From the NCBI GenBank assembly GCA_016844425.1, contig JAERML010000022.1:1-19160 (forward strand): a stretch of DNA of 19,160 nucleotides. Direction: 5' to 3'. Below the pieces are notes generated by a model. It saw nothing but the letters and a program-made list of their open reading frames with translations, was not told the origin of the DNA and did not search any database. This document shows positions 13,694 through 19,160 of the stretch, piece by piece (within the stretch, counting starts at the first letter, position 1; each line of letters starts with the position of its first letter). A program made the translations under genes and the position numbers. This stretch comes from Bacteroidota bacterium (lineage in GTDB: Bacteria; Bacteroidota; UBA10030; UBA6906).

Positions 13694-14458
13694 ATGAACA
13701 TTGCCGCCCAACGCTTCACCTGGCTCTATGCAAAGAGTCTGCTGAAACTGAAATACCGCTACACGTCGCTGGGTTTTCTCTGGAACTTCCTTGAACCCGC
13801 CCTCTTTCTTACGGTTCTCAGTGTTGTATTTTCAGTTGTCAACCGGATGAACACTTCTGACTACGCAGTGTTCCTGTTTGGCGCTCTCGTTCCCTGGCGG
13901 TACTTTGAAAAAGTTGTTACCACTTGCATGGATTCCATTGCCGGTGGGGAATGGCTCCTGAAGAAAATGTACGTTTCCCCCCTCGCCCTTCCCCTCACCC
14001 GTTGGATTGTTGCGAGTGTGGAGTTCCTGTTCTCTCTCGTCATTGTGTTTGCGCTATTCGCCGTGCTCAAAGACAACTGGACGGTACACCTGCTGATTCT
14101 TCCACTCGCGATTCTGCCGTGGGCAATGCTTGGACTTGGCATAGGGCTCGTCTGCGCTGTCTTGTACACGTTCTTTCGAGACATCCGCACGATCGTCCAG
14201 ATGGTGCTAATGCTGTCGTTCTTTTCATCCCCCATTCTTTTCAAGGCGGATCTCTTTCACGACCATTCGCTCCAATCGTTGATCGTCAGATATCATCCCA
14301 TCACCTACTTTGCCGCGCTCTTCCAGAAACCGGTGTACTACGGCATGTGGCCAGGCATTGATGATTGGCTTGTGACGACGACGGTCGGGACAGTGAGTCT
14401 TCTGGTAGGGCTGGGGCTGGTGAACAAATACAAAGACAAATTCTATTTCTATCTCTGA
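13694..14458 (+). CDS. ABC-2 type polysaccharide export permease (Wzm-like)
   Basis: A 254-residue inner-membrane protein with about six helices. The N-terminal amphipathic stretch LLKLKYRYTSLGFLWNFLEPALFLTVLSVVF is the hallmark of Wzm/TagG-type permeases. Later helices are about 100-125, 130-160 (with the VCAVLYTFFRDIRTIVQ loop), 165-185 and 220-240. It forms the channel through which the partner ATPase drives a lipid-linked glycan to the outer face. The ATG at 13694, with AAAGGA five bases upstream, is preferred to a GTG at 13676. The ATPase starts four bases after its stop. Confidence 0.9.
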   Translation: MNIAAQRFTWLYAKSLLKLKYRYTSLGFLWNFLEPALFLTVLSVVFSVVNRMNTSDYAVFLFGALVPWRYFEKVVTTCMDSIAGGEWLLKKMYVSPLALPLTRWIVASVEFLFSLVIVFALFAVLKDNWTVHLLILPLAILPWAMLGLGIGLVCAVLYTFFRDIRTIVQMVLMLSFFSSPILFKADLFHDHSLQSLIVRYHPITYFAALFQKPVYYGMWPGIDDWLVTTTVGTVSLLVGLGLVNKYKDKFYFYL

Positions 14459-14462
14459 AAAC

Positions 14463-15206
14463 ATGAGCACAGTATTTCGACTTCTTAATATTGGCGTCAG
14501 TTTCGAGAAGCATGCCATCACACAACGGAGTTTCAAGTCCTTCCTCTCGGGTTTTCTGGACGGGAATGGGCGCCCGCAATTCCACGCGCTTGCCGATGTG
14601 AGCTTGACGATACAAGAAGGAGAACATGTGGGAATTATCGGGCGCAACGGGGCGGGGAAGTCAACGCTCCTCCGCGTCCTTTCGAGGATTATCACGCCGC
14701 AGCGCGGAAGTCTCTACGTCAATGGAAGCATGCGCATCGTCCCCCTGCTTGAACTTGGCATCGGTTTTCAACCAGACCTGACGGGAAGGGAGAACTGCTA
14801 TCTTGCCGGCGTGTTGATGGGATACTCGCAGGAGGAAGTCCGCAAGAAGATTGATGACATCAGAGAGTTTGCCGGGCTGGGAGAGTTCTTTGATGAGCCT
14901 GTGAAGACGTATTCCTCGGGCATGTTTGCACGGCTGGCATTTGCGCTGGCCACTGACGTGGAGCCGGACATTCTGCTTGTGGACGAAGTATTTGGAGTGG
15001 GGGATGAGTTCTTCATGAGAAAGAGCATTGTGCGGATGCAGCGCCTCATGCAAGCCGGCAGCACGACCGTATTTGTTTCACATAACCTTGATTTCCTTGT
15101 AGCGCAGTGCAGCCGTCTGATCTGGCTGGACAATGGTCGGGTGATCCTGGACGGAGCGCCGGACACAGTGGCAACAGCATACCGGGCGCAGGGGGGCCTC
15201 GACTGA
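14463..15206 (+). CDS. Polysaccharide ABC transporter ATP-binding protein (Wzt-like, no C-terminal domain)
   Basis: A 247-residue ATPase. Walker A GRNGAGKST (60-68), signature YSSGM (150-154), Walker B ILLVDEVF (170-177, catalytic E175) and the switch histidine H207 in VSHN are all present. The long N-terminal segment before Walker A, with KHAITQRSFK, and the signature variant are typical of the Wzt/TagH/RfbE subfamily. Full-length Wzt proteins of the O9a type carry an extra 150-200-residue glycan-binding domain; this one stops at the end of the nucleotide-binding domain. Its stop overlaps the next start by one base. Confidence 0.93.
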   Translation: MSTVFRLLNIGVSFEKHAITQRSFKSFLSGFLDGNGRPQFHALADVSLTIQEGEHVGIIGRNGAGKSTLLRVLSRIITPQRGSLYVNGSMRIVPLLELGIGFQPDLTGRENCYLAGVLMGYSQEEVRKKIDDIREFAGLGEFFDEPVKTYSSGMFARLAFALATDVEPDILLVDEVFGVGDEFFMRKSIVRMQRLMQAGSTTVFVSHNLDFLVAQCSRLIWLDNGRVILDGAPDTVATAYRAQGGLD

Positions 15207-16450
15207 TGAACGGCAAGCAAGACGCCAGCCGTAAGGGCGATCACGTCAATGTGGTAGTCGTCAACGCCACGAATCTCGGCAGCATTCTCGATGGCATCGG
15301 GATCTATACCTTGAACATTGTCCGGGAACTCGCGCGTACCCGGACGTCCCACTCATTTATTCTTTACATGAATCGGACTGCACAGGTGCATTTTCAGGAT
15401 ACTCACTTCCCGGCGCATTGCACAGTCCATTGGGTATCGGCCAGACTCTCGCCGGACCATGGCTTTCGTGGTCATTTGCTTCGCCTGGTGTATGCGAACT
15501 ATCTCGGCATGAAGCACTGGCAACATTTGCTCTTTGGTACAAGCCAACTCGAAGCAGTCTTGTTCCGCAGAAACCAGGTCCTCATGATCCACGACCTGAT
15601 TCCGTTTCTCTTCAAACGTTGCCACAAGAAGCAGTACTACTACTACGGATACATTCTCACACACGCGCTGAGATATGCCCGACGCATCATCACGCCATCT
15701 CATCATACAAAAGGATTGTTAGAACAATGCTTTGGAGTGCAGCCGGAACGGGTCCGGGTGATTCACCATGGGACATTGGGAGAAGCGGTGGTGAGACGTC
15801 AACCCGTGCTATCTCCACTTGTACCGTTCATCCTGTACTCAGGCCGGATCGTCCGGATGAAGAATATCACCGGTGTGCTCAAGGCATTTGCGCGGATTCA
15901 GGATCGAGTGCCGCACCGATTGGTTGTTACGGGACATGGGCGTCATCAGTTCGACAGAGTGTTTGATACGGTAAGACTTGTACGGTACGGTGTTGATCCG
16001 CACAGAGTGGAGTTCAAAGGGCATGTGTCCACAGAGGAACTTGTGGACCTGTTGCACCAGGCGTCATTACTTGTGTTCCCCTCTTTCTACGAAGGCTTTG
16101 GTCTCCCGCCGCTGGAGGCAATGGCGTGCGGATGTCCTTCGGTTGTTTCCCACGTGGCCAGCCTGCCGGAGGTCTGCGGGGACGCGGCCTATTATGTGGA
16201 CCCGTACGATGTGGGAGCAATTGCCGAAGGAATGTATACAGTCCTTACAAACGAGAATCTCAGGCGGTCTCTTGTTGCGCGCGGGTTGAAACGCGCTTCC
16301 CAGTTTCGCTGGACACATTCGCTGCAGGCGCACTTGGAGGTGTTCAACGAACTACTCCAACCGTCTGTGGCAACACGGGTTCGGAGCGAGAGGGAGAGAT
16401 TTCCGCGTGTTCATACCACTGGTGAATTGAGCGGACAGGCAATGTTCTAG
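15206..16450 (+). CDS. Glycosyltransferase family 4
   Basis: A 414-residue GT-B enzyme. The N-terminal Rossmann half starts VNVVVVNATNLGSILDGIGIYTLNIVREL (14-42), with HDLIPFLF at about 129-136. The C-terminal half has ILYSGRIVRMKNITGVLKAFARI (209-231) and the E-x7-E motif EGFGLPPLE (E296, E304), followed by AMACGCPSVVSHVASLPEVCGDAAYYVDP. This is the standard GT4 donor site; the enzyme retains the anomeric configuration and adds a sugar from a nucleotide donor on the cytoplasmic side. The ATG at 15206 overlaps the preceding TGA. An upstream in-frame ATG at 15107 lies inside the ATPase gene and is rejected. The last 30 residues are basic and probably disordered. Confidence 0.92.
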   Translation: MNGKQDASRKGDHVNVVVVNATNLGSILDGIGIYTLNIVRELARTRTSHSFILYMNRTAQVHFQDTHFPAHCTVHWVSARLSPDHGFRGHLLRLVYANYLGMKHWQHLLFGTSQLEAVLFRRNQVLMIHDLIPFLFKRCHKKQYYYYGYILTHALRYARRIITPSHHTKGLLEQCFGVQPERVRVIHHGTLGEAVVRRQPVLSPLVPFILYSGRIVRMKNITGVLKAFARIQDRVPHRLVVTGHGRHQFDRVFDTVRLVRYGVDPHRVEFKGHVSTEELVDLLHQASLLVFPSFYEGFGLPPLEAMACGCPSVVSHVASLPEVCGDAAYYVDPYDVGAIAEGMYTVLTNENLRRSLVARGLKRASQFRWTHSLQAHLEVFNELLQPSVATRVRSERERFPRVHTTGELSGQAMF

Positions 16451-16485
16451 GTGCCGCGTACGTCACTCAGATGACTGGCCATTGT

Positions 16486-16495
16486 TCACGCGTGA
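16486..16495. other. Perfect 10-base palindrome in the gap before the T9SS protein
   Basis: TCACGCGTGA is its own reverse complement. It sits in the 100-base gap between the GT4 stop and the GTG start at 16551, upstream of a TATACT (16521-16526) that could be a -10 box without a clear -35. It could be an operator half; a 10-base palindrome is also easily due to chance. Confidence 0.2.
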
Positions 16496-16534
16496 GAGAG
16501 TGTGGAAGGCAAATCCCTTATATACTCAGAGGCT

Positions 16535-16553
16535 GAGGAGGGCGAGAACAGTG
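16535..16553 (+). promoter_or_regulatory. Ribosome site that decides the GTG start of the T9SS protein
   Basis: GAGGAGGG (16535-16542) lies eight bases before GTG at 16551. The frame is open further upstream to a TTG at 16482, but only the GTG gives a proper signal peptide. Confidence 0.7.
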
Positions 16554-17813
16554 AAGGCTTTGCTTGTGTCCTTGATGGCTCTGACCTCCCTGACGACGAT
16601 TCACGCGCAGGGGTGGCGACGGCAGCAAAGCGGCGTCCAGTATGCGCTGAACTCCGTTACGTTCTCTGATTCGTTGAATGGCTGGGCCGTTGGCAACGGG
16701 CTTGCAATCCTCCATACCACCAACGGTGGGATCACATGGGGTCAGTCATATCTGCCGGGCGGTTCCTCCTTCTCTTCTTACTACATGACCAAAATTCTAT
16801 TCACCACAGCGAACGAAGGGTGGATCTTCGGTCGAGAAGGCTCTGCATACCGAACGACGAATACGGGAGTTGATTGGCGTACAGTCAGCACCGGCACAGC
16901 TGAGGACTTGTATGGTGCTTTCTTCGCATCACCTGAGCGGGGGTGGGTGGTGGGGGACCACGGGCTGATCATTGCAACGACTGATCAGGGAACAACTTGG
17001 CTTCAGCAGACCGTCGACTCCTGTGACTGGCTGTATGGTATCCATTTCGTTGATTCGTTGTGCGGCTGGGCAGTTGGCGATTCTGGAATCATTCTGAAAA
17101 CAATCGATGGGGGTGCTCAGTGGTTCGCCGTTGCTCGCGGGATCGGCGGTTGGCTGGGGGATGTGGAGTTTGTGGATCGATCGAAGGGATGGGTCACGGG
17201 AGATTCTGCATCGGCCTGGTACACGGCGGATGGGGGAGCGACGTGGGAGCGGCAGACGATGGGAACAGCACTCACCGCGTGGGACATCGAGTTCACCGAT
17301 AGCCTGCACGGATGGATCGCTGGTGGGACTCCCCCCGGCGGTTCACTCCCTCCTGTTGGGTTGATACTGAGGACGACCGACGCAGGTCGGACTTGGATCA
17401 CGCAGAATAGCGGCACCACGGTTTGTCTCTTTGGACTTTCATTCCTCGACTCGTTGACGGGATGGGCGGTTGGGGAATCCGGCACAATTCTGCATACATC
17501 CAATGGTGGCATTACATATGTTTCGCCATCCAATAGCGAAAGGTCTCTTCCCACTGCCATTCTTGATCAGAACTATCCCAATCCATTCAACCCGCAAACG
17601 ATCATAAAGTATCACTTGGCCTCGGCCAGTGACGTCTCACTCAAGGTCTACGACATTCTTGGCAAAGAGGTGGCAAGACTCGTTGATGAAAAGAAAACTT
17701 CGGGGCTCCACGAGGTGATGTTAGACGCAACAGGGCTCGCTGGCGGAGTTTACTTTTATCAACTCAGGGTGGAAGGAGCCGTGAAAACCATGCCGATGAT
17801 TTTGCTGAAATAG
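16551..17813 (+). CDS. Secreted seven-bladed YCF48-like beta-propeller with T9SS sorting domain
   Basis: A 420-residue exported protein. The signal peptide is residues 1-19 (KALLVSLMALTSLTTIHA, cleavage after A19). Seven repeats follow, each with a GW(A/V/I)xG strand and an Asp-box-like TTxGGxTW turn. The GW tryptophans are at 45, 91, 132, 173, 214, 255 and 305, so the central blades are exactly 41 residues apart. This is the YCF48/BNR propeller pattern. Residues about 335-420 are a type A T9SS C-terminal domain (NYPNPFNPQT, then VSLKVYDILGKEVARLVDEKKTSGLHEV, then GLAGGVYFYQLRVEG and a final LLK), which directs passage through the outer membrane and removal or surface anchoring. The ligand of the propeller is unknown. 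A GTG start with GAGGAGGG is used; the TTG at 16482 would hide the signal peptide. Confidence 0.9.
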   Translation: MKALLVSLMALTSLTTIHAQGWRRQQSGVQYALNSVTFSDSLNGWAVGNGLAILHTTNGGITWGQSYLPGGSSFSSYYMTKILFTTANEGWIFGREGSAYRTTNTGVDWRTVSTGTAEDLYGAFFASPERGWVVGDHGLIIATTDQGTTWLQQTVDSCDWLYGIHFVDSLCGWAVGDSGIILKTIDGGAQWFAVARGIGGWLGDVEFVDRSKGWVTGDSASAWYTADGGATWERQTMGTALTAWDIEFTDSLHGWIAGGTPPGGSLPPVGLILRTTDAGRTWITQNSGTTVCLFGLSFLDSLTGWAVGESGTILHTSNGGITYVSPSNSERSLPTAILDQNYPNPFNPQTIIKYHLASASDVSLKVYDILGKEVARLVDEKKTSGLHEVMLDATGLAGGVYFYQLRVEGAVKTMPMILLK

Positions 17814-18011
17814 AAAATGAGGCATTCTTGTCCCATGACGCTTCGCGGTCGCGGGCCAGTGTAGCTGCTTGGCTTCATGTCCCCTCCGCACCACATCGAA
17901 TCGCCTGAAACAAGCGTCAAATCACTGTGTCAGTGCCGCGCTCCGGTGGTACGGAGTTTGCAATTCCCCCAGACATATTGTTGTCACACACATCCACTAT
18001 TTGACGTCATC
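17814..18011. other. Intergenic region with no clear gene
   Basis: These 198 bases hold no convincing gene; an open frame from 17877 joins the ATP-grasp frame but has poor, cysteine- and histidine-rich composition. A small hairpin (CTCCG 17941-17945, CGGAG 17952-17956, six-base loop) followed by TTTG is the only structure seen. No good promoter pair was found, although TTGTCA (17981-17986) could be a -35. Confidence 0.5.
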
Positions 18012-18977
18012 ATGAAAAACGTACTTGTCACGGGTGTCGGCGGCCCGGCGGGACGGGCCACAGTGTCGTTCTTCAAGGAGCGGGAGTTCAGAGTCATCGG
18101 TACCGACATCGTCCAGTCGGTAACACCAGTGGATGAATTTCACATCGTTCCTCGCGGTGACGATCCGGCGTTCATCGGAACACTGGTTGGCCTATTAAGC
18201 AGGACGCTACCGATGTTGCTGGTCCCAACTGTCTCAGAAGAACTCCCCGCTGTGTCCCGGTTGAAGCGGACCGTGCGCGAACTGGGCGTTCAGATGTTCA
18301 TCCCCGATCCTGCCGCCACAGACATGGCCAACGACAAACTGCTCACGGCCAACAAGCTTCGTTCGCTTGGCATAGCTGTCCCGTTGACGTTCTCTTGCGA
18401 AGAAGTGACTTCTCCGCTTGATGCAGGCAAGGCGCTGGGATACCCGTTCCTGGCGAAACCAAGAGTCGGGAGAGGAGGACGCGGTGTGACCGTGTTTCGT
18501 GATCCCACGGAGGCTGCAGAAGAACACCGGACGGACATCGTCTTTCAAGAGTTCATGCCAGGAGAGGAGTGCGACGTGAACCTCTTTGCACATCCAGCGG
18601 GGTACGTGCGGTCTGTTGCAGTTCTTCAGAAGACGGCAATGAAAGAAGGCATCGTTGGAAACGCGGTGCATGTCCAACGGGTGATCCGGAGAGATGTTGC
18701 GGAAGTGGCGATCGTTGCAGCGCGGAAGCTCCATCTCGAAGGCCCCATCGACATGGATATCCGGCGAGACAGGAACGGTGTACCACGCATTCTGGAAATC
18801 AACGCGCGCGTCGGAGCAAACATTCTCTCCACAGTTGAAGTCTTTGAAACTCTGCTTACCACTGTAATGGAAAGGGCTAACGATGGTACGTATCCACCTC
18901 GCACTTCTGCTTCTAGTGAGTACCTTGCTGCACGCGCAGCAACCACGTTCACGCCAGGTTCTGCAGCAGGATCGTGA
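18012..18977 (+). CDS. ATP-grasp ligase (carbamoyl-phosphate-synthase-like)
   Basis: A 321-residue cytoplasmic enzyme. Residues 1-110 are a Rossmann-type pre-ATP-grasp domain (KNVLVTGVGGPAGRATVSFF). The ATP-grasp core follows: ANDKLLTANKLRSLGIAVP (about 112-130), the phosphate loop YPFLAKPRVGRGGRGV, the FQEFMPGEECDVNLF strand, and the metal-binding GPIDMDIRRDRNGVPRILEINARVGANI (about 237-264, with E and N ligands). Such enzymes join a carboxylate to an amine or thiol via an acyl-phosphate; the substrate is unknown. The ATG at 18012 starts exactly at the Rossmann strand and has no clear ribosome site. The last 32 codons overlap the next gene; the low-complexity tail they encode (TSASSEYLAARAATT) is probably not part of the fold. 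Confidence 0.87.
   Translation: MKNVLVTGVGGPAGRATVSFFKEREFRVIGTDIVQSVTPVDEFHIVPRGDDPAFIGTLVGLLSRTLPMLLVPTVSEELPAVSRLKRTVRELGVQMFIPDPAATDMANDKLLTANKLRSLGIAVPLTFSCEEVTSPLDAGKALGYPFLAKPRVGRGGRGVTVFRDPTEAAEEHRTDIVFQEFMPGEECDVNLFAHPAGYVRSVAVLQKTAMKEGIVGNAVHVQRVIRRDVAEVAIVAARKLHLEGPIDMDIRRDRNGVPRILEINARVGANILSTVEVFETLLTTVMERANDGTYPPRTSASSEYLAARAATTFTPGSAAGS
18871..18885 (+). promoter_or_regulatory. Ribosome site for the secreted TPR gene, inside the ATP-grasp gene
   Basis: AAAGGG (18871-18876) is six bases before the ATG at 18883. It supports a real start there in the +1 frame relative to the ATP-grasp gene. Confidence 0.65.
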
Positions 18978-19160
18978 TGCGGCAGCATCCCATCGTCTGC
19001 ACGGGGATGTACTGAGGGATGAAGGCGATCTCACAGGCGCGCTGGCAGAATACCGTGTTGCCTCGCGCCTTGTCGGAAACACCGATCCGGACCTGTTGAA
19101 ATCAATGGCGACGGTTCACAAGTGGCGGCGCAACTATAGTGATGCACGCGAACTCCTTGC
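18883..19160 (+). CDS. Secreted TPR protein, N-terminal part
   Basis: The frame is open to the right edge, so the gene is cut by the window; 92 complete codons are visible. The N-terminus VRIHLALLLLVSTLLHAQQPRS is a clear signal peptide (cleavage likely after HA). Two helical repeats follow: AAASHRLHGDVLRDEGDLTGALAEYRVASRLVGNTD and DLLKSMATVHKWRRNYSDARELL, both with TPR spacing. It should be a periplasmic or outer-membrane-associated scaffold. It starts 95 bases before the ATP-grasp stop, in the +1 frame, with its own ribosome site. Confidence 0.75.
   Translation, partial: MVRIHLALLLLVSTLLHAQQPRSRQVLQQDRDAAASHRLHGDVLRDEGDLTGALAEYRVASRLVGNTDPDLLKSMATVHKWRRNYSDARELL

Noticed and set aside
17877..18011. 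A 45-residue N-terminal extension of the ATP-grasp frame.
   Set aside because: Its composition is unlike the rest of the protein, and the Rossmann strand begins right at the ATG at 18012.
18234..19082. A 282-codon minus-strand open frame opposite the ATP-grasp gene.
   Set aside because: The ATP-grasp motifs on the plus strand are clear, and the antisense product is rich in Arg, Ser and Cys with no family pattern.
1..19160. Mobile elements, CRISPR arrays, attachment sites or direct repeats at the tRNA.
   Set aside because: No transposase, integrase, repeated spacer pattern or duplicate of the tRNA 3' end was seen; the region reads as ordinary chromosome.

Overview
The window looks like a chromosome segment from the Ignavibacteria/Chlorobi side of the Bacteroidota-Chlorobiota group. 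The best marker is the protein at 16551-17813. It ends in a type IX secretion (T9SS) sorting domain with the YPNPFNP start, the VYDILGKEVARLV core and the GVYFYQL end typical of that group. The MerR-like regulator, the RpoE-like ECF factor and the medium GC content agree with this. No species can be named from the sequence alone. Genes are densely packed, with many start/stop overlaps. I see no insertion sequence, integrase, CRISPR array or rRNA.

Left edge and minus-strand block (1-5411). The 3' end of a plus-strand SRPBCC-like gene runs into a strong bidirectional terminator (336-370). Behind it, on the minus strand, are tRNA-Pro(GGG) and an operon-like run. Read in transcription order from 4862 the run is: a four-helix membrane protein, a small conserved protein, a HAD phosphatase, holo-ACP synthase (acpS), a HAMP histidine kinase, a coiled-coil lipoprotein, a MerR regulator and the tRNA. 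A clean -35/-10 pair sits so close to the first ATG that the mRNA would be leaderless. A separate unknown gene (4911-5348) has its own strong promoter.

Regulatory block (5539-9371, plus strand). A membrane histidine kinase with a c-type heme motif (CQKCH) in its extracytoplasmic domain overlaps an NtrC-family sigma-54 activator. Then comes a 184-base gap with a hairpin, a sigma-54-like -24/-12 element and an inverted repeat. An ECF sigma factor follows. In the usual anti-sigma position is a 100-residue cytochrome-like remnant that lacks a signal peptide and one heme cysteine.

Surface-polysaccharide block (9664-16450). A TPR protein, a TPR-GT9 glycosyltransferase fusion, a methyltransferase with a long beta-rich tail, an ABC-2 permease and ATPase (Wzm/Wzt type) and a GT4 glycosyltransferase follow each other with overlaps or gaps of at most about 35 bases. 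Together they suggest synthesis and ABC-dependent export of a glycan. The Wzt-like ATPase has no C-terminal glycan-binding domain, while the methyltransferase carries an extra one of unknown type.

Right edge (16551-19160). A seven-bladed YCF48-like beta-propeller secreted by T9SS is followed by an ATP-grasp ligase. Last is the 5' end of a secreted TPR protein whose start lies 95 bases inside the ATP-grasp gene. A plausible but unproven reading is that redox or heme sensing acts through the sigma-54 activator, then the ECF factor, on production of surface material.
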